A DNA stretch of 64,000 nucleotides from Neoscytalidium dimidiatum (taxonomy: Eukaryota > Ascomycota > Dothideomycetes > Botryosphaeriales > Botryosphaeriaceae), in assembly GCA_037367355.1 (NCBI GenBank), contig CM074695.1:1-64000 (forward strand), read 5' to 3'. Both the position numbers and the translations under genes were made by a program. Positions 1 through 10,218 of this stretch are shown one piece after another. Under the pieces are notes generated by a model. The model saw only the letters and a program-made list of their open reading frames with translations, was not told the origin of the DNA and ran no database searches. Numbering within the stretch: the first letter of the stretch is position 1; every line of letters begins with the position of its first letter.

Positions 1-245
1 ATTATTAAAGATATTATATAAGCTTATATACTAAACCTACGTTATTTTAACTATAAATTATAATTATAATAAAATTCTTAAATTTTCTATAAAACTCCGA
101 CGGAACTTTAAAATCCTAAGAGGTAGACTATTAAAATCTTTAAAAGCTCTAGAAGCTCTAGAAGCTCTAGAAGTGCTAGTTCTAATTACGGGGTTATAAG
201 CTAGATAGACAGATACGTTTTCTATTAGACCTAAGGCTCTTAGCC
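1..245. repeat. AT-rich, RIP-like island
   Basis: This stretch is almost all A and T, rich in TA steps, and has no usable reading frame. A short motif built on agctctagaag is repeated in tandem near 147-172. The pattern fits a decayed, RIP-mutated repeat, and it ends abruptly where coding-like sequence starts. A related agctctag motif recurs in a smaller AT-rich patch near 17890. Confidence 0.55.
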
Positions 246-866
246 GAAACTGGCTGGGGAATTTTACTAATGTATTGCGTGACGACTATAATGTTGCATT
301 ACGCTAAAGGTGTTGCTTTGGCTGCGACTGGATATGTTAAGGAAGTAGAGCAAGAGCGCGCCCTTTTGCACGCTGCAGTTAAGCGCGTTGTGCCAACAAG
401 CATGTCTTACACTAACAAATGTCTCGATCCTCTGGAAGTCGGTAAGGCCATGCTTGACGGCGAATTGGAGTACCGTAAACACAACTACGATGTGGCGTTC
501 GAGCATCTGCGCAGGTCGATTGCACTCGACGACTCGCTCGTCTACAGTGAGCCGTGGGGTTGGATGCAACCTACTCGCCATGCTGACGCTGCACTTCTCC
601 TTGAACAGGGCCACGTCGAGACAGCAGCGGCGGAGTATGCAGTCGACCTCGGGTTCGATAATACTCTACCCCGCGCTCGTCAACATCCGAAAAATGTTTG
701 GGCGTTGCACGGCTACTACGAGTGTCTCGCGCGGCTGGGGCGTAGTCCTGAAGCCTGTATCATTCGGCAGCGGTTGGACTTGGCCGTAGCTTGCGAAGAT
801 GTTCCAGTCAAGTCGTCCTGCTTTTGCCGAGATCCCACGAGGAACGTTGATGCTTGCCACTGTTGA
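246..866 (+). pseudogene. 5'-truncated TPR-domain protein fragment
   Basis: The frame from the ATG at 270 gives 198 residues that resemble the C-terminal half of a common fungal TPR protein. Key stretches are HYAKGVALAATG, the EPWGWMQPTRHA block, NVWALHGYYECL and a C-terminal SSCFC. Family members normally run to several hundred residues. Coding-like sequence can be traced from about 246 in another frame (WLGNF, then VLRDD), so there is a frame break just before 270. Further upstream is only AT-rich sequence. The 5' part was probably lost when the neighbouring repeat inserted or was RIP-mutated. The identification rests on recalled family consensus. Confidence 0.6.
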
Positions 867-1832
867 TTGAGGGAGGATAGTCTTTTTATCTTACGGTGGG
901 AGTTTGACCTTTGGCCGGGACGTAGTTTTTAGTAGGAAAAATCGAACTCATGTCCACGCAGTTGGTGTAAAGCTGTCGATTGTTGTTGCCATATCAAGAG
1001 CTTCCTGCTTTTGCCTTTATCAATCTCATTAGTATCCTTTCTCCAGTGTACACCTATGTTTCTATTGTTCATGACCAATCATGCCAGGAGAGTAGCATTT
1101 CCGATGAAATTGAGAAAACGTCTTCATCGATGCATCACTGACTCGTTTCTCATTTTGCAGACTAACATACGGTTGATTAATTATGTCAGAACTCTTGAAA
1201 CTTCTGGCTCAGCACAGATACTGTGATGGAGCAGTATATTCGATTAGATGATAAATCCAGAAACGAGACGTCGGAGCTAGCTGAGTCACCGGCGATTGGT
1301 CAGCAGCATCTACAGCCCGATGGTCGACTCATGCATTAGCATCGGTAACCCGCCAAACTGTATATACACGTATGCATTAATGTAAGGAGATCGGTAACCC
1401 ACCAGCCTAGAATAGTAAAGGTCACATGCATGATGTCGCCTTCCGGGTCGGATCACCTCCTCTAAATTACTGGCTTTTTGGCAAGTAGTCTATAGTCCTG
1501 AACGTCTCGAAGCTTGCAAATGTTGAAAATCGGGAAGCATAGTCATCTTCAGTGTTCTTTACGTAGTTCTCATCCGTGACGGTTTGATTCAAATTGGCCA
1601 ATGCGAAAGCAGCGACGCGGGATTCCGGCCATGACAAATTAGCGCAAAAGCTTCTAACCGGGGGATTTGTCAAATACCGCACTAGAGTGCGAAAGCCGAA
1701 CGTTTGTTCCCCAGTCTCCGGAAGATTGGATAAAGCGCTTCTCGATGAAAAGCACTCAGGAATCATTTAAGTTTGGAAAAGCTGTACTTTCCCAAGGCGT
1801 AACTTCTAGTTCTCGCCACAGGACGCCAGAAC
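867..1832. other. Intergenic, one unassigned minus-strand ORF
   Basis: No gene can be assigned here. A 99-codon minus-strand frame at 1467-1766 has protein-like composition and ends in TIDYLPKSQ, which looks like a real C-terminus, but I cannot place it in a family and see no convincing 5' exon. It could be a gene remnant. The last few hundred bases should include the promoter of the transporter that starts at 1833. Confidence 0.3.
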
Positions 1833-3255
1833 ATGACTACTCAGCAACCCGATTCGCGTTGCGCACATGGAGCGACAGTGAGCTCGTCGGACAAAGACCA
1901 CACGGAGCAACGGTTACGAACAGAAGAGGATCAACCTCTTTCCCAAGAACGATACATTGGTGGTCTCAACGCCCAAATAGATCAGCAGATCTCGGAAGGT
2001 GGTTACGGGTGGGTCTGCGTCGCGTGCGCCTTCCTTATATACGCTCACTCCTGGGGAATTGCGAGCGTGAGTTTCCTTACTATTACTTAAACTATCCGGG
2101 CATCTGCTCATCTTCTACTAGTCATATGGTGTTTTTCTCGCCTATTATAAGGTGAACGATGTATTTCCCAATGCTTCCAGTATCGGGTATGCCTTTGTCG
2201 GCGGCCTGACCATCTCCTGTTGCGTAGGCGTGGCCCCGCTCGCCAACTACCTCTCCCATATTGTCGGCGCCAGCCGACCCGTTATCCTACTCGGCGTGAC
2301 TCTCGAATGCGTCGCCCTGCTAGGTGCATCGTACGCGAAGCAGCAGTGGCACATGATCCTCGCCCAAGGGATATGCTTGGGTCTCGGAATCGGATTCCAG
2401 TTTATCATCGTCGCGGGCATCATTCCACAGTGGTTCAAAAAGCGGCGTAGCTTTGCCAACTCGATAACTGTTGGTGGCGCTGGCATTGGAGGCTTCGTAT
2501 ACGCTCTGGCTGCAGATCGGATGCTAGGAACACTGTCCCTGCAAAAGACGTTCTGTGTCCTGTGTGGCGTGACGACGGCCGTCAACACTATCAGCGCGTT
2601 GGTGATGCGGGACCGGAACAAGGAATCGGCGTCCAATCTTTCCAAGCTTGAGTTTAGGTTGGTTAAGAGGCCGGATGTCTTATTTCTGCTCGGATGGTCC
2701 GTATTCAGCATGCTTGGCTATGTCGCCCTGATGTACAGCATGCCCAGCTACGCCAAGGCCGTGGGAAGTACCGCATCGCAGGGCGCACTTGCTGGCGCCA
2801 TCTTCAATCTCGGCCAAGGAATAGGACGGCCAGCCGTTGGTCTCATCAGTGATAAGTGCGGTCGAGTTACCGTTGCGTCCATCGCCACACTTGCCTGCGC
2901 AGTCCTATGCATCGTCATGGGAGTCATAGCCCGCCGGTTCCCCGTTGTCTGCACTCTTGCATTCTTCGCCGGCGCCACTGGGGGCTCATTTTTGGCGACG
3001 GTCGTGCCTATTGCGGCTGAATTGGTCTCATTATCCAGCATGCCCAGTCTATCGTCGTTTGTCTGGCTCTCGATAATGGCGCCGACCCTAATCTCCGAGG
3101 CTATCGCGCTGGTGCTGGCGGAGAAGGTGGTTGCTGAGAGGCTTTACTTCTCTGTCCAGATATTCATTTGCTGTATGTATCTCCTCGCTAGTGTCTGCCT
3201 GCTTTTTCTTCTGCATTCTGCTAGATCTACCTTAGCACCGAGGACTCGTAAGTAG
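1833..3255 (+). CDS. MFS transporter, monocarboxylate-permease type
   Basis: Two exons, 1833-2066 and 2122-3255, are separated by a 55-nt GTGAGT/TAG intron and give 455 residues, the normal size for fungal monocarboxylate transporter-like (MCT) proteins. A hydrophilic N-terminus of about 55 residues precedes the family signature GGYGWVCVAC at the start of helix 1. The splice restores SYGVFLAYY, which is expected directly after it. About twelve hydrophobic segments follow, with the cytoplasmic-loop motif GRPAVGLISDKCGR. Such proteins move monocarboxylates or secondary metabolites across the plasma membrane; the substrate cannot be read from sequence. It lies between two AT-rich islands, 1.3 kb from the P450/dehydrogenase group, so a role as exporter for that group is possible but unproven. 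Confidence 0.88.
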
Positions 3256-3299
3256 AATACTGCCCAAACTTAGGTGGGCCTCAGGCCCGAACTCGATGA

Positions 3300-3760
3300 G
3301 GTTAGAAGAAAGAATCGAATTTCTACCTATTCTTCTAACTAAAGGAGAATAAATATCCTTTAATATATATATCTAAACGAGTATAACTAAGAAATTAAAA
3401 ATATCTAAAAAGATAAAAAAAAATTAGTAATTATTAATAACTAAACTTTTATATATAAAATTTAGTTATTATTTATTCTTTCTTTCTTTTTATATTTATT
3501 TAAGAAAAACTTTATAACTAGTTTTCTTTCTCTTAGAAATTAGATTCTTAGAGATAGAGGCCGTCTATTATATAAAAATAATTATATATTTTTTTAATAT
3601 TTTTATATTTCTAATTTTTTATAAAAATTTCTATAAAATTAGTATTAAATAATTTTAAGCGCTTCGCTAAAGACTAAGAGATAAGTCTATATACTACTAT
3701 AGTCTTATATAAGCGAGGCGTCTAATAAAGTAAGATAAGTAATATAAACGGTTAATATAG
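3300..3760. repeat. AT-rich, RIP-like island
   Basis: A second block of nearly pure A+T with many TATA steps and no open frame, starting about 50 bp after the transporter stop codon. Composition and sharp edges fit RIP-degraded transposon DNA. Confidence 0.6.
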
Positions 3761-3774
3761 TATCCGCTACGCCG

Positions 3775-3840
3775 TATCCGCTACGCTGCGTAATTAAAGC
3801 TGCGGCGTATCCGCTACACTGCGTGATTAAAGCTGCGGCG
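3775..3840. repeat. 33-bp tandem repeat, two copies
   Basis: Two adjacent 33-bp units, 3775-3807 and 3808-3840, both begin tatccgctac and end agctgcggcg. They differ at two positions, both G/A transitions. A partial third copy (tatccgctacgc) starts at 3761. Only transitions separate the copies, as expected from RIP or cytosine deamination. Confidence 0.75.
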
Positions 3841-4553
3841 TAGACGGCTGATACCCGGTAGCGGAGGCCTTTTATAGGGGTGTTTTCGTAGCGATAGAGA
3901 TACCCGCACCTACTTCCTTATTTGCTTCGGCACCACTAAGCGCTCTAAGCTTGCCCCTTAACAGCTTGTTCTAATGCAGCTAAAATCTTATCAATCCTAT
4001 CCTTGCGTCGTTGACCCCGAACAGTAGTGCAACCACGCCGCGGGGTGTATGATAGGCTAAATTTAGGGGAGAGCAATTTTATACTAGCTACTGCGGACCC
4101 CATGCCCGCGAACCTCGCATAATCTCTCAGCCGTGTCTAGCCCCTACCCTCTGGTGCTTGATACGGACATGCCACACGTCGAACCACAGTGGGCAGCACT
4201 TTGGGGTGGATCCTTGCCATGGCTCGCATCATCATTTTGGGGGCCAAAACCTGGGGAAACGGGTGAGATCCCTGAGTTGTGTACAAGGGAGTAATTTCCA
4301 TTCTGGTGCTAATGTTGCTAAAATACATTCAGAAACTATTTTTAAATAGTCTAAAGGGTTGACTAAATTGAGAACGAAAAAAGAAAGAATTGCGCGATCG
4401 AGTGGGCAAATTTTCCCACGTTGCTGAAGCCGAGACGCACTTGCGATCGTGAGCCTTCCCCGTCCAAGTCAGCCCGCATGGCTAGCTTACAAGGGAGGGA
4501 ATGCGTGCACACGATAAGCTGGAAGCGGCGTGATGAGGCAATGCCGCCCGCAC
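3841..4553. other. Intergenic, possible transposon remnant
   Basis: On the minus strand between about 4040 and 3955 there is a short protein-like frame (around RRKDRIDKILAALEQ) ending in a stop. It looks like a leftover from a mobile element, but I cannot name the family. The rest holds no recognisable gene. Both flanking genes end on or near this region. Confidence 0.3.
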
Positions 4554-5648
4554 TCACTCGGCCTTCTTGTTGTCCTGCTTCATGTACCAATCGACGCTCT
4601 CCTGGATTCCATCCTTCAGCGAGACGATCGGCCGATAGCCCAGCACTCGCTTGGCCTTGTCCGTATTGAGGGTGCGGGTGATGTAGGCGAAAACGACACC
4701 CTCGCGGACCATGTTGGACTGCCTGCGGCCGAGCGAGAAGAGCCAGACGCCCCACTCGGAGAAGAAGCAGACGAGGAGGGCGATGAAGCGCGGGATCTTC
4801 TTGATGTCCTTCTTGTCAACGGGCTTGCCCATGGCGGCCGCGGTGGCAAGGGTGAAGTCCCAGAAGGTCATGCGCTCGTCGTTGGTGATGTTGAAGGCCT
4901 CGCCCTCGACGCGCTGGTCGGCGGGCAGGGGGGGCGAGTCGGCGGCGGCGAGCAGGCGTTCGGCGGCGAGCAGGCAGGCGTGCACCAGGTTGGCGATGTA
5001 GATAAAGTCCCACGGGTTGTTTTCGCCCATCTGGAAGCGCGCCTTGCCGGTCTTGCCGACCTCGACGATGCGGCTCATGAAGCCCGGGTTGGCCGGGCCG
5101 AAGGTCGTGCAGGGCCGCAGCGACACGGTCAGCATGCCGTCCTTGCGGTTCGCCGCGATGACATCCTCCTCGGCAATGGCCTTGGATAGCGTGTAGACGC
5201 TCTTCTGCTTTGGTGGCTTGAGGATCGGCATACTCTCGTCAGCCTCGATCAGGTCCGACACGTTGTCGTGCACGACGGCCGACGACGAGGTGAAGACGAA
5301 GGCCTTGACGCCGGCCTTGCGCGACGACTCCAGGAGGTGGCGGGTGCCGTCGACGTTAACGCGCAAGAAGCGCTGGTCGTTGACGATGATGCTGGGAGGG
5401 CAGGCGAGGTGGAAGACGACGCGCGGCGGCGGCTGGACCTGCTCGAAGATGGCTCGCACGCGGGCGCCGTCGGCGAGGTCGCACTGGTGGTAGGAGACGC
5501 CGGGGAACGTGTTCGCCGAGACGTCGATGTCGAGCACCGAGATGGCGCACGTCGGCTCGACTTCGAGGATGCGGCGCACAAGGTGGTGGCCGTAGAAGCC
5601 GCAGCCACCGGTGACGAGCACCGAACCGAGACTCTTGCCAGACTGCAT
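4554..5648 (-). CDS. ERG26-like sterol-4-carboxylate 3-dehydrogenase (SDR)
   Basis: A single exon of 364 residues. An in-frame ATG at 5777 exists, but the one at 5648 is preferred because family similarity begins there. The Rossmann motif TGGCGFYG lies at residues 13-20 and the catalytic YTLSK pair is Y152/K156. The C-terminal half carries ERG26-type blocks: FQMGENNPWDFIYIANLVHA, then NTDKAKRVLGYRPIVSLKDG. ERG26 enzymes oxidise and decarboxylate C-4 carboxylated sterols with NAD(P); paralogues serve triterpenoid and steroid clusters. A hydrophobic stretch near ALLVCFFSEWGVWLF may anchor it to the ER. It is transcribed away from the first P450 across a shared 760-bp region. Whether it is the housekeeping ERG26 or a pathway paralogue cannot be settled here; its P450 neighbours favour a paralogue. 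Confidence 0.85.
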   Translation of the reverse strand: MQSGKSLGSVLVTGGCGFYGHHLVRRILEVEPTCAISVLDIDVSANTFPGVSYHQCDLADGARVRAIFEQVQPPPRVVFHLACPPSIIVNDQRFLRVNVDGTRHLLESSRKAGVKAFVFTSSSAVVHDNVSDLIEADESMPILKPPKQKSVYTLSKAIAEEDVIAANRKDGMLTVSLRPCTTFGPANPGFMSRIVEVGKTGKARFQMGENNPWDFIYIANLVHACLLAAERLLAAADSPPLPADQRVEGEAFNITNDERMTFWDFTLATAAAMGKPVDKKDIKKIPRFIALLVCFFSEWGVWLFSLGRRQSNMVREGVVFAYITRTLNTDKAKRVLGYRPIVSLKDGIQESVDWYMKQDNKKAE

Positions 5649-6407
5649 TGCGATCGAGTGTGTGAAGATGAGATGGAGAGGAGGCCAGTCAGAGGCGGAC
5701 GGCACAAGTACTAGGTAACGACTGCTGCCTTTTCGCTTCCCCTGGGCTGGGAATTCCGTGCCACATCGACGTCGCATGCATCGCAGGGGCGATGGCGAGG
5801 CTGGGCGTGTCGAAATCAGCAGATATCGAGGCCTCTTCGCGAAGCTGATTATTGATTATTGACGAAGCTGGGGCTCCCGGCCGTGCAGAGAGGTCTGAGG
5901 GTCTTGCAGCTACCGGGGTGTACTTTGCCGCTACGGCCTATCACAGCGCTGTAACCCTGCCCGTAGAGACAAGCAATCTTCGCGCCCAGCCGCCCCGGCC
6001 GTAACACCCCCAGCACACCCCGGCGCTGGGCCGCATGCAAGAACAATCGGTTTTGCGCTCACAGGCATCTTCTTGTTGCCTGCAGAGTCCCCACTTGTCG
6101 GCCCCCATCACACGCAATCCACGCCCGTTAATCATGTGTATTGTAGAAGGGAAGTTCCAGCCAACGCATTCTTCTCGACGCCGGGTGCACCCCGGAGCTT
6201 CCACAGCCGGAAAGGCCCAAGCTTGCAAACACGCGGGGCGCCAAAGGTCGGTTGGGCGAGGCGGAACTACACGAATCCACGCTCCCAGTGCAGACGATGA
6301 TGACATAATCACAATTGATACGACATTGAAGAACAGGACTATCTCTCAAGCAACGTCAATCGCCCTCCCCCCCACTGCCATCCGCCTCAGTAGTGCTCCC
6401 AGCCAGG
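5649..6407. promoter_or_regulatory. Bidirectional promoter region between SDR and P450
   Basis: A 759-bp gap lies between the divergent start codons of the ERG26-like gene and the first P450. It has no protein-like frame of its own. Head-to-head layout suggests shared control. I found no specific operator that I could defend. Confidence 0.45.
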
Positions 6408-8155
6408 ATGACCATGATGATCCCCAACGTGTTTGTTTCGTTGCTGTTTTCCACTGCAGCTGCTGTGCTGTACATGTTCAGGAAGGCGTATCGCTCCCGC
6501 AAGATCATTGCCGATTTGCGTCGGCAGGGAATGGTTCGTGTGCATGCTCCGCCGTGTTTGCCGGCCTCCTACTAATGGGCCATTTTCAAGCCAATGCCTC
6601 CATTCAGTTGGGTTGCGGGCCACATGCTTGCCGCCAGCCCTTTTCTCGAGAAGCTACCGCGCGATGCTGTCTTCAACTACAGCGTGGCCGAGCTGGCACG
6701 AGCATATCCCGAAGAGAAGATGTTCTATCTCGACTTTTGGCCTATCAACGATCCGTTTTTGATCGTGCTGGACCCCCAAGCCGCGAATCAGCTCATCAGA
6801 AGCCCTTCGGCACCGAAACCGATATCTGTTGCCGCGGCACTGGATTGCATGACCGGCGGCGCCAATCTCTTTACCATGCCCGACGACCAATGGAAGTCCT
6901 GGCGTTCTATATTCAACCCAGCTTTTAGCCCCACGCAGATGCTGGCGCAGGTACCCGCTCTGCTCTCAACTACACAGATTTTTCGCGGCATCCTACGCAA
7001 GAATGCAGAGTCGCGTCAACTGTTTTGTCTCGAGGAAGCCACTTTCAGATTGACGCTCGATATAATTGGCGTTGTCATACTGTAAGCTTCGCAACCAGTT
7101 TTGAGCATGTCGAAGCTGACATGTCCCAAAGAGGCACAAGCTTCGACTATCAAATCTCGGATAATGAGTTCCCTGTCCGGCTTCGCTCTCTTGTCGAGTG
7201 GACTTCATTTGGTGCCGAGGTAAATCCTTTCCGGCGCTGGAATCCTGTCCGGCCCCTGATGTGCTGGTACCAAGGACGATACGTCGACAAGTTCATCCGC
7301 GAAGAACTGAAGAAGACCATGGAGTCCAAGCGCAGAAGCAGCTCAACCGAGAAACCCAGCAAACACGAGTCCATCGCGTCGATCGCATTCGACAAATACC
7401 AGGACAAACTCAACAAGGCCCCATCTCCATCCACCGACTCGACATTCCTCCAGTACGGCGCGGCGCAAATGCGCCTCTTCCTCGTCGCCGGCCACGACAC
7501 GACGTCCAGCACCATGGCTTACGCCTTCTACCTCCTCTACAAACACCCCGCCGCCCTCGCCAAGATCCGTGCCGAACACGATGCCATCTTCGGTCTCGAC
7601 CCGGCCGCCACCAGCACCCTCCTCGCCGCCAATCCCAGCCTCCTCAACCAGCTGCCCTTCACCACCGCCGCCGTCAAGGAGACGCTGCGCCTCTTCCCGC
7701 CGGGCTCGGGCATCCGCAAGGGCCGCCCCGACATGGTCCTCAGCAGCTCGGCGACGGGCCGGCGCTTCCCGACTGCCGGCTGCAGCGTGTGGGTGGTGCA
7801 CAGCGCGCTGCACCGCGACGAGAGCGCTTGGCAGCACCCGCACGACTTCGTGCCCGAGCGCTGGCTCGCGGAGCCCGGCGATGCGCTCTACCCGCCTGCG
7901 GGAGCGTGGCGCCCATTCGAGACGGGCCCCCGCGCCTGCCTCGGCCAGACGCTCGCCATGGTCGAGCTGAAACTGACCCTCGTCTTGACGGTGCGCGAGT
8001 TCGACATCCGCCCGGCGTATGACGAGTTGTACGAGCGCCATCCGAAGGCGGGCGTTAAAGACGTCGACGGCGAGCAGGCGTATCAGGTTGATGGCGGAGG
8101 TGGTGGTGCGCACATGGCGTGCCAGTATCCGTGCCGGGTGACGCTGAGACGTTGA
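6408..8155 (+). CDS. Cytochrome P450 monooxygenase 1
   Basis: Three exons, 6408-6533, 6591-7081 and 7132-8155, give 546 residues. Intron 1 (57 nt) uses a weak GTTCGT donor; intron 2 (50 nt) uses GTAAGC. An N-terminal membrane anchor covers roughly residues 5-22. The I-helix oxygen-activation motif AGHDTT is at 325-330, the K-helix ExxR is in ETLRLFP, and the heme loop FETGPRACLG has its thiolate ligand at Cys475. All core P450 parts are present, so it should be an active ER-bound oxygenase. Base composition becomes strongly GC-rich in the last third. Its 3' end faces the seven-helix gene at 8341. The substrate is unknown; neighbours suggest a sterol- or terpenoid-like scaffold. Confidence 0.88.
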
Positions 8156-8340
8156 GGGGATGTAAGTGGCACGCTGTAGTCAGAATGGTCGGCGCACATG
8201 GAAATGATAGTTTTTAGTATTTCAATTTTGATTTATTTGGTTGCTGATGGATGGAAACTGACAGATGAGCTCGGATAGCAGGAAGAACGACGGACTACGC
8301 CACAGTGAATGCTGCCTGCCAGCGATTCTTCTCCCTCCGC

Positions 8341-9732
8341 TCAAACCTCGCTTATTCTGGCATGCATCTCGGGTCTTCCTTCCACCGAACTGTCATTGTC
8401 CTTATCCGTCACGTGGACTTCCTCCACCCCGCTCGTCCTTTCGAACGAGTCGCCCCGTCTGCTCCCCGCTGAACTGTCAGTCACCAGGGACTTGACCGAG
8501 TTGTATGCCCGCAGCGCGACACCCTTGCTGTAGCCGCAAAAGGCGGGCAGGTTGAGCAGGCACCCCGAAATAATGGCCGCGTTAAGCTCCACAATGCTGC
8601 GCGATCGTCAGCTTCTTTGAAAGTACAGCGGATGCGTTGTACTCACGTATACATGGAATTGTTTGCCTGCTCCCACAAAATGTCGTCGCTGCCAAAGGAG
8701 TTCAAGAACAGCCCCAGCCGGGTAGTGCTCGCCGCGCATGCTCTGTTTCCGTCGTCGTTAGTCCTGCTACATCCGGCGTTGGGGATGGCTTACACTAGAC
8801 CCGTCAGGAAGATGACGAGGATGAGTAGCTTCTGTTTCGTCTGGAATAGTAGCTTGAAGAATGGCGGGATCGGTAGTAGCAGCACGTAGAAGTCGGTTGC
8901 CACGGTGACAGAGGCGTTCAGGATGATCAGGCTGTTGCTGATGGCGGTGCAGAAGTTGGTCGAAGGCGACTGAAGCGACACGCACTTGTACTGCGCCGCG
9001 ATAGCGGGTCCCAGCATCGACAGCCAAAAAGCGGTCAGGAAGACGAGCATGTAGATGATCCAGCGACCCATGTTGGTGCTCCGCGGGAAGATGCGCAGGT
9101 ACAGCAGCAGCATCGAAACCTTGGCCATGAAGATGGTCGTGAGGTAGACGGGGTTGTCCGCGTTGAGGAGCTGCATGTGGTCAGCCGGTGCGGTGCGGTG
9201 CGGGCGTGCCGGGGTCGCCTTCGCTCTCACCTCCAGGTTCTTCTTCTCAATAAGCCAGGACACAGGAATGTCCCACATGTGCCGCCCGTAACCGATTCTC
9301 GTCTCTAATATGCAGCGTTAGTTCTCCTTCAGTGATGAAACCGCCTTGGGGACCCTTACGGTACATCATGACAACAGCGTGGGTGACGGATCCCATCTGT
9401 AGACCGTGTTAGATCACAACCCCGAAACAACGATACGCGGACGGGTTGCGAACCGCAGCCACAACACAAGCGACTGAATGGCAGGGGTCAGCCTCTGTTC
9501 GATCGAGGGTATATCAGGGTCACTCACGATCATCCCACCAAAGCACCTTGGAGATGAAGCCTTTGACGCTCAGGCGGACTGCCACAAGAACGAGCATTGC
9601 TATGGTGAAGACCAGGTTGAGAATGAGCAGCTTGTGGTGGTAGCTGGGCGGGTCGATCAGGTCCGGTTGCACGCCTGCTGGCGGTTGCATGGCCGGTATC
9701 TGAGAGAGATCCGCTCCAGCGGGGATCGACAT
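8341..9732 (-). CDS. Fungal rhodopsin-fold (PTH11-like) seven-helix protein
   Basis: Seven exons on the minus strand: 9732-9528, 9473-9454, 9396-9360, 9304-9231, 9170-8794, 8742-8647 and 8596-8341, giving 354 residues in continuous phase. Two exons are very small (20 and 37 nt); they were chosen because they alone restore frame between the WWDD and GYGRHMWDIP family blocks. Later landmarks are LLLYLRIFPRSTN, the paired-helix segment LLLPIPPF, and a final block from ELNAAIISGCLLNLP, followed by a hydrophilic tail rich in Ser and Asp. There is no CFEM domain. Members of this large ascomycete family sit in the plasma membrane and some act as receptors. The 60-nt intron 9230-9171 is free of stops and could be retained. 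Sitting inside a P450 group, it might sense or respond to the product. Confidence 0.82.
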
Positions 9733-10218
9733 CGTGCCAGGAGGAAAGAGATGATGGGAGAAGAATGGGTTTCGCCGAGCGCTGGCTGCCTGAGAAAACA
9801 CATGCAAAACACAGGCGCGACTTAATAAGTAGATCGCGCGAGGCAGCCCATCTCTACACTCCATGCCATATTTAGGACCGTTTGGACGTGGTTGCAGCGA
9901 AATGTGCACGCAGAGCGCAGATGGATTCGGATGCCTGTCATCGGACCAGGATAAGGTTCTCATCGGTACAGTTGCCGTAGGCGTCAAGCTTCTGCGGGGC
10001 GGCTTATTGCAGCCTTGCCGGGGTCCCAGCCCTCGTATGCATCTGCCCCTGCACCGCAGCGTGGCCTCGTCCGTAAGTGCGCCATCTATCTACCCGATTC
10101 CCAAATAGGAATTTAGCTATTCTCACCCTTGTCTGGGCGGTTTGAGCCTGCACGGTGGGTCGTAGATATGCTACTCAGCGCGGCATTACGATAAAGAACA
10201 CCAACTTAACACAATCTT
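9733..10218. promoter_or_regulatory. Bidirectional promoter region
   Basis: A 486-bp gap lies between the divergent starts of the seven-helix gene and the second P450. No convincing frame lies within it, and I identify no specific site. Confidence 0.4.

Noticed and set aside
4530..5714. Plus-strand frames opposite the ERG26-like gene
   Set aside because: Val/Gly/Asp-rich antisense shadows of the SDR.
9231..9732. Frame break in the first seven-helix gene at intron 1
   Set aside because: It first looked like a frameshift, but a 20-nt exon at 9473-9454 with canonical GT-AG borders restores phase.
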